Part shown: in pieces, positions 9,517 through 19,659 of the stretch
Layout: each line of letters opens with the position of its first letter
Numbering within the stretch: the first letter of the stretch is position 1
Origin: Prosthecomicrobium sp. N25
Lineage (GTDB): Bacteria > Pseudomonadota > Alphaproteobacteria > Rhizobiales > Ancalomicrobiaceae
Length of the DNA: 64,000 nucleotides
NCBI RefSeq assembly: GCF_037203705.1
Contig: NZ_JBBCAT010000001.1
Coordinates: 1,275,418 to 1,339,417, forward strand
Reading direction: 5' to 3'
The notes under the pieces: generated by a model
Database searches by the model: none
What the model saw: the letters and a program-made list of their open reading frames with translations, nothing else
Told to the model about the DNA's origin: nothing
Program-made: the position numbers and the translations under genes

Positions 9517-10674
9517 ATGACCGAACCCAGTTCCGAAGACCCGCAAGGCGAGCTCCTCGCCACGCCCCTCTATGGCCTGCACGTCGCGCTCGGCGCCCGC
9601 ATGGTGCCCTTCGCGGGCTATGCCATGCCGGTCCAGTACCCGGCCGGCATCCTGGCCGAGCACAAGTGGACGCGCGAGGCCGCCGGCCTGTTCGACGTCT
9701 CCCACATGGGCCAGGCTGTGGTCGAAGCCCCGGACTGGGCGACCGCCGCCGCGGCGCTCGAGACCCTGGTGCCCGCCGACGTCGCCGGCCTAGCGCCCGG
9801 CCGCCAGCGCTACACCCAGCTCCTCAACGAGGCCGGCGGGATCGTCGACGACCTGATGATCGCCCGCCCCGCCGACCCGGCGAGCGGCCGGCTCATGCTC
9901 GTCCTGAATGCATCCCGCAAGCATGTGGACGTCGCAACGATCGCGGCGCGCCTGCCCGCGGGCGTCACAATCGCGCCCCAGCCGGACCGCGCCCTCCTGG
10001 CCCTCCAGGGCCCGAAGGCCGGCGCGGTCCTGGAGGCGATGGCGCCGGACCTCGCCGGCACGATCTTCATGGACGTGCGGACCGTGAGCCTCGACGGCTG
10101 GATCGACGCGACCGTCAGCCGCTCCGGCTACACGGGCGAGGACGGCTTCGAGATCTCGGTCGCCGCCGACGTCGCCGAGGCGCTCGCGCGCCGGCTCCTC
10201 GACCATCCGGACGTGCATCCGATCGGCCTCGGCGCCCGCGACAGCCTGCGCCTCGAGGCCGGCCTCTGCCTCTACGGTCACGAGATCGACGAGACGACGA
10301 GTCCGGTCGAGGCCGGCCTGGTCTGGTCGATCCAGAAGCGCCGGCGCGACGAGGGCGGCTTCCCGGGCATCGACCGGTTCCGCCGCGAGATGGCGGAGGG
10401 CCCGGCCCGGGTCCGCGTCGGCATCCTGCCCGAGGGCCGCGCGCCGGCCCGCGAGGGCACGGAGATCCGTGCGCGCGACGGCCGCCCGGTCGGCGTCGTC
10501 ACCTCCGGCGGCTTCGCCCCGACCCTGAACGCCCCGGTCGCCATGGGCTATGTCGAGCCCGCGCTCGCCGCCCCGGGCACCGAACTCGACCTCGTCGTGC
10601 GCGGCAAGCCGCTGCCGGCGCGCGTCGCCGCCCTGCCGTTCGTCCTCACCCGCTTCAAGCGCCGGTCCCTTTGA
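9517..10674 (+). CDS. gcvT: Glycine cleavage system T protein (aminomethyltransferase)
   Basis: Transfers the methylene group from the aminomethyl-lipoyl H protein to tetrahydrofolate and releases ammonia. 385 residues, normal length. Landmarks include TPLYGLHVALGARMVPFAGYAMPVQY, LFDVSHMGQ, SGYTGEDGFEIS and GARDSLRLEAGLCLYGHE. Start ATG 9517 is chosen because the family N-terminus begins just after it; the frame extends upstream through the riboswitch to 9142, which is not coding. First gene of gcvT-gcvH-gcvPA-gcvPB. Confidence 0.97.
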   Translation: MTEPSSEDPQGELLATPLYGLHVALGARMVPFAGYAMPVQYPAGILAEHKWTREAAGLFDVSHMGQAVVEAPDWATAAAALETLVPADVAGLAPGRQRYTQLLNEAGGIVDDLMIARPADPASGRLMLVLNASRKHVDVATIAARLPAGVTIAPQPDRALLALQGPKAGAVLEAMAPDLAGTIFMDVRTVSLDGWIDATVSRSGYTGEDGFEISVAADVAEALARRLLDHPDVHPIGLGARDSLRLEAGLCLYGHEIDETTSPVEAGLVWSIQKRRRDEGGFPGIDRFRREMAEGPARVRVGILPEGRAPAREGTEIRARDGRPVGVVTSGGFAPTLNAPVAMGYVEPALAAPGTELDLVVRGKPLPARVAALPFVLTRFKRRSL

Positions 10675-10687
10675 CGGAGTTGCCCCG

Positions 10688-11056
10688 ATGACCCTCTATT
10701 CCCGCGACCACGAATGGATCCGCATCGACGGCAACGTCGCCACGATCGGCATCTCGCAATACGCCCAGGCCCAGCTCGGCGACGTCGTCTTCGTGGACCT
10801 GCCCGAGACCGGCAAGGCGATCGAGAAGGGCAAGGAGGCGGCGGTGGTGGAATCCGTCAAGGCCGCCTCGGAGGTCTACGCCCCGATCTCCGGCACCGTC
10901 TTCGAGGTCAATGCCGCGCTGACCGACAATCCGGGCCTCGTCAACGAGGATCCGGAAGGCCGGGGCTGGTTCGTTAAGCTGCATGTCCCGCAGGGCACCG
11001 ACACGAGCCACCTCCTCTCCGAGGCCGACTACAAGGCCTACCTGGACACGCTCTGA
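10688..11056 (+). CDS. gcvH: Glycine cleavage system H protein
   Basis: Lipoylated carrier that shuttles the aminomethyl group between the P and T proteins. 122 residues; the lipoyl lysine is about K58 in VVESVKAASEVYAPISG, and the N-terminal YSRDHEWIRIDG and C-terminal GWFVKL segments are typical. Start ATG 10688 follows gcvT by 13 nt; an in-frame upstream extension inside gcvT is ignored. gcvPA begins 12 nt after its stop. Confidence 0.98.
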   Translation: MTLYSRDHEWIRIDGNVATIGISQYAQAQLGDVVFVDLPETGKAIEKGKEAAVVESVKAASEVYAPISGTVFEVNAALTDNPGLVNEDPEGRGWFVKLHVPQGTDTSHLLSEADYKAYLDTL

Positions 11057-11068
11057 AGAGGCCCGCCC

Positions 11069-12409
11069 ATGCGCTACCTGCCGCTGACCCCGACTGACCG
11101 GGCCGAGATGCTCGCCCGCATCGGCGTCCCCGACGTGGACGCCCTCTTTGCCGACGTGCCCGCCGGCAAGCTCCTCTCCGACCTGATCGACCTGCCCAAG
11201 GCCAGGGGCGAGCTCGAGGTCGAGCGCCTGATGGGCCGCATGGCCGCCCGCACCGTGCCGGCCTCGTCGGTCCCCTTCTTCGTCGGCGCCGGCGCCTACA
11301 AGCACCACGTCCCGGCGACCGTCGACCACCTGATCCAGCGCTCGGAGTTCCTGACCTCCTACACGCCCTACCAGCCCGAGATCACCCAGGGCACCCTGCA
11401 GTATCTCTTCGAGTTCCAGACCCAGGTCGCCAACCTGACCGGCATGGAGGTCGCCAACGCCTCCATGTATGACGGCTCGACCGCCACCGGCGAGGCCGTC
11501 CTGATGGCCCACCGGCTCACCCGCCGGTCGAAGGCCGTCGTCTCCGGCGGCCTGCACCCGCAGTACCGGGCGGTCGTCGAGACCCTCTCCGACATGGCCG
11601 GCGACACCGTCGCGGCGCTCGCCCCCGACCCGCGCGGGACCGAGGACATCCTGGCCGCGATCGACAAGGACACGTCCTGCGTCGTCGTCCAGACCCCGTC
11701 CTTCTACGGCCAGCTGATCGACCTCGCTCCCATCGCCGAGAAGGCCCACGCGGTCGGCGCCCTGGTGGTCGCCGTCTTCACCGAGGTTGTCAGCCTCGGC
11801 CTCCTGGAGCCGCCAGGCGCGCGCGGCGCCGACATCGTCGTCGGCGAGGGCCAGTCGATCGGCAACGCCCTCGGCTTCGGCGGCCCCTATGTCGGCCTGA
11901 TGGCGACGCGGCAGAAATACGTCCGCCAGATGCCCGGCCGGCTGTGCGGCGAGACGGTGGACGCGGAGAACCGCCGCGGCTTTGTCCTGACCCTGTCGAC
12001 CCGCGAACAGCACATCCGCCGCGACAAGGCGACCTCCAACATCTGCACCAACTCCGGCCTCTGCTGCCTCGCCTTCACGATCCACATGTCGCTCCTCGGC
12101 GAAGCCGGCCTGTCGCGCCTCGCGCTCCTCAATCACGAGGCCGCCGTGAAGCTGGCAGACCGCCTCGCCGCCGTGCCGGGCGTGGAGGTGCTCAACCCGG
12201 CCTTCTTCAACGAGTTCACCATCCGGGTCCCGGGCGACGCCGCCGCCGTGATCGAGCGCCTCGCCGAGCGCGGCATCCTCGGCGGCCTGCCGGTGTCGCG
12301 CCTGGAGCCGGGCAGGGGGCTCGACGACCTGATCGTCGTCGCGGCCACCGAGGTGAACACCGAAGACGACCGCCAGGCCTACGCGGAGACGCTGCGCGCC
12401 GTCCTTTGA
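11069..12409 (+). CDS. gcvPA: Glycine dehydrogenase (decarboxylating) subunit 1
   Basis: N-terminal half of the P protein as a separate 446-residue subunit. It starts [20 protein letters not shown] and contains [41 protein letters not shown] and a [18 protein letters not shown] region. Together with GcvPB it decarboxylates glycine and loads the H protein. It lacks the PLP lysine, which lies in GcvPB. Follows gcvH by 12 nt; gcvPB starts 66 nt further on. Confidence 0.96.
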   Translation: MRYLPLTPTDRAEMLARIGVPDVDALFADVPAGKLLSDLIDLPKARGELEVERLMGRMAARTVPASSVPFFVGAGAYKHHVPATVDHLIQRSEFLTSYTPYQPEITQGTLQYLFEFQTQVANLTGMEVANASMYDGSTATGEAVLMAHRLTRRSKAVVSGGLHPQYRAVVETLSDMAGDTVAALAPDPRGTEDILAAIDKDTSCVVVQTPSFYGQLIDLAPIAEKAHAVGALVVAVFTEVVSLGLLEPPGARGADIVVGEGQSIGNALGFGGPYVGLMATRQKYVRQMPGRLCGETVDAENRRGFVLTLSTREQHIRRDKATSNICTNSGLCCLAFTIHMSLLGEAGLSRLALLNHEAAVKLADRLAAVPGVEVLNPAFFNEFTIRVPGDAAAVIERLAERGILGGLPVSRLEPGRGLDDLIVVAATEVNTEDDRQAYAETLRAVL

Positions 12410-12475
12410 CGCGCCGCCGGACGCCATCACGAGCGCGCGCCCAGAGCGCGGCGCCGCCCCAAGCGAGAGGACCCC

Positions 12476-14050
12476 ATGCTGAACGACCAGGGTCGCCCCA
12501 CCCGCCCCGAGACCTTCCAGGCGCACACGCCCTGGACCTTCACCGGCAATCGCGCGCTGCGGGTCGAGGAGCCGCTGCTCTTCGAGATCGGCCGCGCCGA
12601 GACCACCGGCGTCGACCTGCCCGAGCCCGAGGGCGTGCCGCCGCGCCTCGGCGCGCACCGCCGCACGACGCCGATCGACCTGCCCGGCCTGACCGAGCCC
12701 GAGGCCATGCGCCACTACGTGCGCCTGTCCCGGTCGAACTACTCGATCGACACCGGCCTCTATCCGCTCGGCTCCTGCACGATGAAGCACAACCCGCGCC
12801 TCAACGAGAAGATGGCCCGGCTGCCCGGCTTCTCCGACGCCCATCCGCTCCAGCCGCTGTCGACCGTCAGGGGCGCCGTCGAGGTGATCGCCGAGCTCGG
12901 CCGCTGGCTCTGCGCGCTGACCGGCATGCAGGCCGTCGCCATGAGCCCGAAGGCGGGGGCCCACGGCGAGCTCTGCGGCATGATGGCCATCAAGGCCGCG
13001 ATCCGCGCGCGGGGCGAGGAGCGCAACGTCGTGCTCGTGCCCGAATCCGCCCACGGCACCAACCCGGCGACCGCCGCCCTGATCGGCATGACGGTCCGCG
13101 ACGTGCCCGCCCGCGCCGACGGCACGGTCGACGTCGAGGAGGTGAAGCGCCTGCTCGGACCCGACGTCGCCGCCATCATGCTGACCAATCCCAACACCTG
13201 CGGCATCTTCGAGCCCGAGGTGGCGGCGATTGCCGAGGCGGTCCACGCGGCGGGCGCCTACTTCTACGCCGACGGCGCCAACTTCAACGCCATCGTCGGC
13301 AAGGTCCTGCCCGGCGACCTCGGCGTCGACGCCATGCACATTAACCTGCACAAGACCTTCTCGACGCCCCACGGCGGCGGCGGCCCGGGCGCCGGGCCGG
13401 TCGTCCTGTCGGGCCGCCTCGCGCCTTTCGCGCCGCTGCCCTTCGTGCGAATGGAGAACGGCACGCCGGTGCTCGTCGAGACGCCCGCCGCCACCCGCGA
13501 CGGCGAGACCCCGTTCGGCCGCATGACCGCCTTCCACGGCCAGATGGGCATGTTCACCCGCGCGCTCGCCTACATGCTGAGTCATGGCTCGGACGGCATG
13601 CGCCAGGCCTCCGAGGACGCCGTGCTGGCCGCCAACTACGTGCGCGCCGGCCTCGCCGACTTGATGACGCTGCCCTTCCCCAACCACCCGTCCATGCACG
13701 AGGTGCTGTTCGACGATCGCTTCCTGAAGGACACCGGCGTCACCACGCTCGACTTCGCCAAGGCGATGATCGACGAGGGCTACCACCCGATGACCATGTA
13801 CTTCCCCCTGGTCGTCCACGGCGCCATGCTGATCGAGCCGACCGAGAGCGAATCCAAGGCGAGCCTCGACCTCTTCGTCGCCACGCTGCGAGACCTCGTG
13901 ATGGCGGCGCAGCGCGGCGACACGGCCCGCTTCACGCAGGCGCCGCGCTTCGCCCCGCGCCGCAGGCTGGACGAGACCCGCGCGGCGCGCTCCCCGAAGC
14001 TGAAGTGGGACCGCCCCGCCCCGATCCCGCCGGCCGTGGCCGCCGAATAG
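12476..14050 (+). CDS. gcvPB: Glycine dehydrogenase (decarboxylating) subunit 2
   Basis: PLP-binding half of the P protein, 524 residues. The PLP lysine is about K293 in INLHKTFSTPHGGGGPGAGP. The substrate and cofactor regions SNYSIDTGLYPLGSCTMKHNPR and VPESAHGTNPATAA are intact. Last gene of the riboswitch-controlled operon. Its upstream region contains AAGCGAGAGGACCCC before the ATG, a good ribosome binding site. The split GcvPA/GcvPB form is common in Firmicutes and archaea and in some Alphaproteobacteria, whereas many Rhizobiales carry one fused GcvP. Confidence 0.96.
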   Translation: MLNDQGRPTRPETFQAHTPWTFTGNRALRVEEPLLFEIGRAETTGVDLPEPEGVPPRLGAHRRTTPIDLPGLTEPEAMRHYVRLSRSNYSIDTGLYPLGSCTMKHNPRLNEKMARLPGFSDAHPLQPLSTVRGAVEVIAELGRWLCALTGMQAVAMSPKAGAHGELCGMMAIKAAIRARGEERNVVLVPESAHGTNPATAALIGMTVRDVPARADGTVDVEEVKRLLGPDVAAIMLTNPNTCGIFEPEVAAIAEAVHAAGAYFYADGANFNAIVGKVLPGDLGVDAMHINLHKTFSTPHGGGGPGAGPVVLSGRLAPFAPLPFVRMENGTPVLVETPAATRDGETPFGRMTAFHGQMGMFTRALAYMLSHGSDGMRQASEDAVLAANYVRAGLADLMTLPFPNHPSMHEVLFDDRFLKDTGVTTLDFAKAMIDEGYHPMTMYFPLVVHGAMLIEPTESESKASLDLFVATLRDLVMAAQRGDTARFTQAPRFAPRRRLDETRAARSPKLKWDRPAPIPPAVAAE

Positions 14051-14108
14051 ACGACGGAGCCAGGCGGAGCGGCTCTTCTCGGCCGCGGAGACGGACGCCC
14101 CGTCCGGG

Positions 14109-14726
14109 TCAGCCCCCCGTGCGGGCCCGCATCTTCTTCGCCAGGAAATATCCGCCGATCAGGATGGGGGTCCCCAGGATGGTCAGGGCGGGGAGGGCGG
14201 TCCAGGAGTCCGCGTGCTCGGCGCCCTTCGCCACCACGGCCCCGGGGGCCAGCATGGCGGGTACGAACAGGAGGGCGGAGCCGAAGCTGACGCCCTGGAA
14301 CAGCCCGTGGCGCATGCCCATGATGCCGGCCGAGAGCGGCACCACGGCCCTGAGCGGTCCGAAGAAGCGCCCGGCGAACACGCCCCACCACCCGTGCCGG
14401 GCGAAGAAGGCGTTGCCCTTGGCGAGCATCTCCGGCCGGGTCCGGAACGGCCACACCCGGTCGGCGTGCGGGCCGAGGCGGCGGCCGAGCCAGTACGACA
14501 CCGTGTCGCCGACGAGGCAGCCCGCGACCCCGCCGACCACCAGGTCGAGGAGCGGCACCATGCCGGCGCCGACCAGCCCGCCGGCCGCGATCAGGATAGC
14601 GGTGGCCGGCACGAAGAAGCTCACGAAGGCAAGGGATTCGGCGAAGGTGAGGAGCCCGACGAGCACGCCCGCCCAGACGTGGTGTTCGCGGATGAAGGTC
14701 TCGGCGGCAGCGGCGAAATCCGTCAT
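14109..14726 (-). CDS. DedA family membrane protein (first of tandem pair)
   Basis: A 205-residue integral membrane protein of the DedA/SNARE-associated (VTT) family. It has the N-terminal membrane segment with GLLTFAESLAFVSFFVPAT (Glu and Pro of the family), the re-entrant GRRLGPHADRVWPF region and the signature GRFFGPLRAVVPLSAGIMGM with the conserved Arg. Some DedA members recycle undecaprenyl phosphate or flip lipids; the substrate here is not predictable. Start ATG 14726. Paralogue of the next gene, 101 nt upstream on the same strand. Convergent with gcvPB; a short hairpin GAGCC/GGCTC sits in the gap. Confidence 0.88.
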   Translation of the reverse strand: MTDFAAAAETFIREHHVWAGVLVGLLTFAESLAFVSFFVPATAILIAAGGLVGAGMVPLLDLVVGGVAGCLVGDTVSYWLGRRLGPHADRVWPFRTRPEMLAKGNAFFARHGWWGVFAGRFFGPLRAVVPLSAGIMGMRHGLFQGVSFGSALLFVPAMLAPGAVVAKGAEHADSWTALPALTILGTPILIGGYFLAKKMRARTGG

Positions 14727-14827
14727 GCGGGCTCCAGGAACGAGGTCGATCGGCCTGAGTGTGGGGCAGGCGCCGCGAAAGGCAAGGCGCGTACCTCGCG
14801 CGGGCCCGACGCCGTGGCCGGGAAGGC

Positions 14828-15487
14828 TCAGTCGCCGCGCTTCCTGGCCCGTCCGCCGTCGCCGAGCCAGCGCGGCGCGTTGCGCCGGACGAAGAGCACG
14901 AGCCCCGCCAGCCCGGCCAGGAGCAGGGCCCCGAGCCCGGCCGCTTCCCACCAGCGTCCCCCCCGCCCGAGGTCGACCAGCCACGAGACCGCCGCGCCGG
15001 GCGCGACCAGAACCGGGATCCAGACGATGGCGGAAGCGACGTTGACGGCCTGGAAGGTCCAGTGCGGCATGGCCATGATCCCGGCCGCGAGCGGCACCGT
15101 CGCCCTCAGCGGTCCGATGAAGCGCCCGAAGAAGACCGCGGCCCAGCCCCAGCGCGCGAAGACCCGCTCGCCGGCCGCCAGCCAGTGGGGCCGGCTCCGG
15201 AACGGCCACATCTGCTCGACGCCCGGCCCGAGGCGGCGGCCGATCCAGTAGCTGATGGCGTCGCCGAGGGACGCCCCGATCGCGCCGCCGGCCCAGACCT
15301 CCCAGAACGGCAGGGCGCCGGCCCCGACGAGCGCCCCGGCGGCGATCAGGACGGTGGTCGCCGGGATCAGCACGCCCACGAAGGCGAGCGACTCGCCGAA
15401 GGCCATCAGGCCGACCAGGAGCGTGCCCCAGCCCTTGTTGGCCGCGATGAAGGCCAGGATGGCGTCGATCGACCAGTCCGTGGGCAT
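14828..15487 (-). CDS. DedA family membrane protein (second of tandem pair)
   Basis: 219 residues, DedA/VTT family, clearly paralogous to the neighbour at 14109. Both share LVGL(L/M)(T/A)F(A/G)ESLAFV, GRRLGP, WPFR(T/S)RP and GRF(F/I)GPLRA(V/T)VPL(S/A)AGIM. The C-terminus adds a membrane helix and an Arg/Lys-rich tail. I start at ATG 15487 (MPTDWSIDAILAF); a 20-residue extension to 15547 is possible but looks non-coding. Probably co-transcribed with the downstream paralogue. Confidence 0.87.
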   Translation of the reverse strand: MPTDWSIDAILAFIAANKGWGTLLVGLMAFGESLAFVGVLIPATTVLIAAGALVGAGALPFWEVWAGGAIGASLGDAISYWIGRRLGPGVEQMWPFRSRPHWLAAGERVFARWGWAAVFFGRFIGPLRATVPLAAGIMAMPHWTFQAVNVASAIVWIPVLVAPGAAVSWLVDLGRGGRWWEAAGLGALLLAGLAGLVLFVRRNAPRWLGDGGRARKRGD

Positions 15488-15731
15488 GCGCCTCCCTTCG
15501 GGCGGCCAGGAGCCGCCGCGTTGCGGTGAGTTAGGCCGAACGGGCACGGGCGTAAAGCCCGCCGCGCTTCAGTGAGCCTCGATCAACTTGCCGACAGCCC
15601 GATGTCACGCGATTGAATCACGCCGCGGCATTGACCACATTGGACGCGACGGCGCGCGACCCGGCGGGTGCGGCGCCCGGGGCCTCGGAGCCGGCGCGGC
15701 TCGACGCAACCAGGGAAGCGGATCCATCGTC

Positions 15732-16085
15732 ATGCGTCCACTCGCGCATCCCAGCATCGACGAGCTCACGCTCGCGGGCCTGCTCCACGCCCTCTCCGAC
15801 CCGGTCCGGCTCGACATCGTGCTGTGCCTCTCGGCGGCCAGCTGCGAGATGAACTGCATCAGCTCCGCCAAGGAACTGCAGGGCCTCTCCAAGTCCACCC
15901 TCTCCCACCACTTCCGCATCCTGCGCGAGGCCGGCCTGGTGCGCAGCGAGCGGCGCGGCGTCGAACTCCTGAACCGGCTGCGGCTCGACGAGATCGAGCG
16001 CCGCTTCCCCGGCGTGGTCGGCGCCATCCTGGCCGTTCGCAGGGCCGAGTGCCGCGCCGAACCGCGGCGGGACGCGGTCGCCTGA
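15732..16085 (+). CDS. ArsR-type winged-helix transcriptional regulator
   Basis: 117 residues with one winged helix-turn-helix domain: LLHALSDPVRLDIVLCL, then the recognition helix STLSHHFRILREAGLVRSERRG. Cysteines at the start of the helix region (SAASCEMNCISS) could sense metal or redox state, but the classical ArsR ELCVCDL box is not obvious. Start ATG 15732 has a plausible N-terminus; 48 upstream in-frame codons look non-coding. No obvious partner gene: moaB follows after 82 nt. Target unknown. Confidence 0.82.
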   Translation: MRPLAHPSIDELTLAGLLHALSDPVRLDIVLCLSAASCEMNCISSAKELQGLSKSTLSHHFRILREAGLVRSERRGVELLNRLRLDEIERRFPGVVGAILAVRRAECRAEPRRDAVA

Positions 16086-16167
16086 GCGCTCGCCGCTTCG
16101 TTTCATCCATGTCAAAGACGGCCGAGGCGCGGTCGGGCAGGGTCCCGCCGCAACCAGGGAGACCGCG

Positions 16168-16725
<558 letters not shown>

Positions 16726-16746
16726 GCCAGGGTGGTCCGCAAGGGC

Positions 16747-17481
16747 CTATGCGGGTCGTTCCAGGTCGAAGGTCAGGAAGCCGTCCACCCAGCGCCGGTC
16801 TCGGACAACGAAGCGCCCCTTGATCCAGCGATGCCAGTCGGCATCCGTGATCCTGACGTGATCGGCCTGCAGCGGCCATCCGGACGCGGAGAGCTTCCGC
16901 CTCGCGGTCTCGACGCTCGTCTCCAGCCCTGGCTGGTGCCAGTGCAGGCGGCTCGCCCCTCGGCCCGTCACCCGGTAGCGCAGCTCCTCGAGAGCCAGCC
17001 TCGCGACGTCCCGCCAGGTCGGTTCGACGTCCTCCAGGACCACGAGGGCCACCCCGCCGGGACGCAGCACGCGGTGCATCTCGGCCACGCAGCGTTCAGG
17101 GTCTTGCGCGTGGTTGAAGCTCCAGAAGGACAGGGCACCGTCGAAGCTGCAATCCCCGAAGGGCAAGGCCTCGCCGACCCCCGAGACGAAGTCCGGCTCG
17201 ACCGCCGCCGGAGACAGCCGTCGACGAATGTCCGGCCAGGGCGCCTCGTTCCAACTCGGACTGGGATCGAGCACGACATAGCGCACGTCGGCGCGGAGAA
17301 ACCCGGCCGCGAGCCCGGCGCCTCCGCCGATGTCCAGCACGTCGCCCCGGAAGGCTGCCAGCGCGGCGGCATGCGGACGGTATTCGTAGTCGAGGAGTTG
17401 CGCGGCCCGGGCCTCGTCCGCGGCGAACGTGGCGTACCAGTCTTCCATCTCGGCCTGCCTGGCCTGCCATTCGCTGTCCAC
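16747..17481 (-). CDS. Class I SAM-dependent methyltransferase
   Basis: 244 residues with the Rossmann SAM motif VLDIGGGAGLAAGF, the acidic end of strand 2 (VVLDPS) and post-motif PGGVALVVLEDVEP. The segment DGALSFWSFNHAQDPERC resembles type-11 methyltransferases. The start GTG 17481 is supported by GGAGG six nt upstream. Substrate unknown. Single leftward gene between moaB and the PabC-like gene. Confidence 0.85.
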   Translation of the reverse strand: MDSEWQARQAEMEDWYATFAADEARAAQLLDYEYRPHAAALAAFRGDVLDIGGGAGLAAGFLRADVRYVVLDPSPSWNEAPWPDIRRRLSPAAVEPDFVSGVGEALPFGDCSFDGALSFWSFNHAQDPERCVAEMHRVLRPGGVALVVLEDVEPTWRDVARLALEELRYRVTGRGASRLHWHQPGLETSVETARRKLSASGWPLQADHVRITDADWHRWIKGRFVVRDRRWVDGFLTFDLERPA

Positions 17482-17627
17482 CGGCCGCCTCCGATCGCCC
17501 CGGCGCAACCGTATCGGTCCGCCGCGTTTCGGAAAACCCGCCGGCGGGAAGAACCTCGGGCTGACACGGGTCCGGTCCCTTGCTAGGTCCTCGGTAGAGA
17601 AGCCCGTCAGCAGCAGCCGGAGAGCCC

Positions 17628-18491
17628 ATGCCCATCCTGAACGGCCGCCGCGTCGACGGCCCGACCGCGCCCTTCGACCTATCCGATCGCGGCCTGCTTC
17701 TCGGCGACGGCCTCTTCGACACGCTGGTGGCCTTCGGCGGCCACGCCTGGCGCGGTGAGGCGCACCTGGAGCGGTTGGCGGCCGGCGCAGCCCAGTTGGC
17801 CATCCCGGTCGCGCGCGCCACTCTCGAGGAGACCCTCGCGGCCGTGCTCGCCGAGGCGCCGGCCGCCGCCACCGTCCGGCTGACGCTCACCCGCGGCCCG
17901 GGTCCCCGGGGCCTGAAGCCGCCGGACGCGCCGACCCCGACCCTCCTCGCCACCGCGGCGCCCTGGTCGCCCGCCATCGTGTTCCGCCCCGTCCGGCTCG
18001 CCCTCGCCGAGGCGCGCCGCAACGACCGCTCGCCGACGAGCCGCCTGAAGACGCTCGGCTACCTCGACCCCGTCCTGGCCACCGCGGCGGCGGCCGCCCG
18101 CGGCTTCGACGACGCTCTCTTCCTCGACACGGCCGACCGGGTCGCCTGCGCCACCATGGCGAACGTCTTCGCGGTCCACGGTCGGGTCCTCACGACCCCG
18201 CCGGTCTCCGACGGCATCCTCCCCGGCGTCGCCCGGGCCGCGGTGCTCGAGGCCGCTCCCGCGCTCGGCCTGGCGCCGCGCGAGGCGAGCCTCGCCCTGG
18301 CCGACCTGGCCGAGGCCGACGAGGTCTTCCTGACCAACAGCGTCCGCCTGGTCCTGCCCGTGACGGCGATCGAGGACCGGCCGGTCCCGGGCGCCGCCCG
18401 TTCGCCCGTGGCCCGGGCCGTGCTCGCCGCCCTGCTCGACGACATCCGGCGGGCGACGGGGGCCGACCCGGGGGTCTCGCTCGCCGATTGA
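17628..18491 (+). CDS. Class IV PLP aminotransferase, probably aminodeoxychorismate lyase (PabC)
   Basis: 287 residues. The fold-type IV features are visible: N-terminal DRGLLLGDGLFDTL, the catalytic lysine in SRLKTLGYLDPVLA, and the phosphate-binding VSDGILPGVARAAVLE. The SxLKTLxYL pattern resembles aminodeoxychorismate lyase and D-amino acid transaminase more than branched-chain aminotransferase. pabA and pabB are 1.5-4 kb away, which favours PabC (making p-aminobenzoate for folate). This is an inference, because class IV members are hard to separate by sequence. glyQ follows after 61 nt. Confidence 0.75.
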   Translation: MPILNGRRVDGPTAPFDLSDRGLLLGDGLFDTLVAFGGHAWRGEAHLERLAAGAAQLAIPVARATLEETLAAVLAEAPAAATVRLTLTRGPGPRGLKPPDAPTPTLLATAAPWSPAIVFRPVRLALAEARRNDRSPTSRLKTLGYLDPVLATAAAAARGFDDALFLDTADRVACATMANVFAVHGRVLTTPPVSDGILPGVARAAVLEAAPALGLAPREASLALADLAEADEVFLTNSVRLVLPVTAIEDRPVPGAARSPVARAVLAALLDDIRRATGADPGVSLAD

Positions 18492-18552
18492 CCGCATGAT
18501 CCCCGCCGACTAGGGTCCGCGCGCAATCCGCCAGGCATCCGACGGGCCCGCC

Positions 18553-19491
18553 ATGATCGACCCCGCGCTCCCCGCCCACATGCGTCCCGACCGGTCCTTC
18601 CAGGGGCTGATCCTGACGCTCCAGCGCTTCTGGGCCGACTACGGCTGCGTCATCCTGCAGCCCTACGACATGGAGGTCGGCGCGGGCACCTTCCACCCTG
18701 CGACGACGTTGCGCGCCCTCGGCCCGAACCCCTGGCGCGCCGCCTACGTGCAGCCCTCCCGCCGCCCGAAGGACGGCCGCTACGGCGAGAACCCGAACCG
18801 GCTGCAGCACTATTACCAGTACCAGGTGATCCTGAAGCCGAACCCGCCGAACCTGCAGGAACTCTACCTGAAGAGCCTCTACGCCATCGGCATCGATCCG
18901 GCCCTGCACGACATCCGCTTCGTCGAGGACGACTGGGAGAGCCCGACTCTCGGGGCCTGGGGACTCGGCTGGGAATGCTGGTGCGACGGCATGGAGGTGA
19001 GCCAGTTCACCTACTTCCAGCAGGTCGCCGGCTACGAATGCGCGCCCGTCTCCGGCGAACTGACCTACGGCCTCGAGCGCCTCGCCATGTACGTCCAGGG
19101 CGTCGACAACGTCTACGACCTGAATTTCAACGGCTACGAGGGCGACGCCAAGGTGACCTACGGCGACGTCTTCCTGCAGGCCGAGCAGGAATACTCCCGC
19201 CACAATTTCGAACACTCCGACACGGAGATGCTGTTCGAGCAGTTCCGCATGGCCGAGGCCGCCTGCCGGAAGTATCTGGACGCCGGTTGGGTCGACGCGG
19301 ACAGGAGCCGCCACCGGATGGCGCTGCCCGCCTACGACCAGTGCATCAAGGCGAGCCACGTCTTCAACCTGCTCGACGCCCGCGGCGTGATCTCCGTCAC
19401 CGAGCGCCAGAGCTACATCCTGCGCGTCCGCGAGCTCGCCAAGGCCTGCGGCGGCGCCTGGCTCGCCACCGCGGGCGGCGGCGCCGCCTGA
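18553..19491 (+). CDS. glyQ: Glycyl-tRNA synthetase alpha subunit
   Basis: Class II aminoacyl-tRNA synthetase catalytic subunit of the bacterial (alpha-beta)2 GlyRS; charges tRNA-Gly. 312 residues, normal. Hallmarks: [18 protein letters not shown] near the N-terminus, [39 protein letters not shown] and [13 protein letters not shown] (motif 3). The beta subunit gene glyS, which usually follows in Proteobacteria, is not next: the next gene is a CDGSH protein. GlyS must be encoded elsewhere. Confidence 0.98.
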   Translation: MIDPALPAHMRPDRSFQGLILTLQRFWADYGCVILQPYDMEVGAGTFHPATTLRALGPNPWRAAYVQPSRRPKDGRYGENPNRLQHYYQYQVILKPNPPNLQELYLKSLYAIGIDPALHDIRFVEDDWESPTLGAWGLGWECWCDGMEVSQFTYFQQVAGYECAPVSGELTYGLERLAMYVQGVDNVYDLNFNGYEGDAKVTYGDVFLQAEQEYSRHNFEHSDTEMLFEQFRMAEAACRKYLDAGWVDADRSRHRMALPAYDQCIKASHVFNLLDARGVISVTERQSYILRVRELAKACGGAWLATAGGGAA

Positions 19492-19659
19492 GACGATCCC
19501 GGCGGATTCGACCCGACGGGCCGCGGCCCCGCCCCGACGGGCGTCCCGCGCCCCGTGATGGCGTCGCCGGCGAAACGCACTGTCCATCACTTTCGCGATC
19601 GACAGCCCCGGTGACGCAGCGATAGCGTCTGCCGACCAGGAACGAACCGGAGATTCCCC

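Noticed and set aside
10655-13819. 1054-codon open frame on the minus strand opposite gcvH-gcvPA-gcvPB
   Set aside because: It mirrors strong, conserved gcv genes, has His/Asp/Arg-rich low-complexity sequence and no recognisable domain. Long antisense frames are expected from third-position GC bias.
14051-14108. Terminator after gcvPB
   Set aside because: GAGCC/GGCTC hairpin is only 5 bp with a long loop and a weak TTCT tail, too poor to list as a feature.
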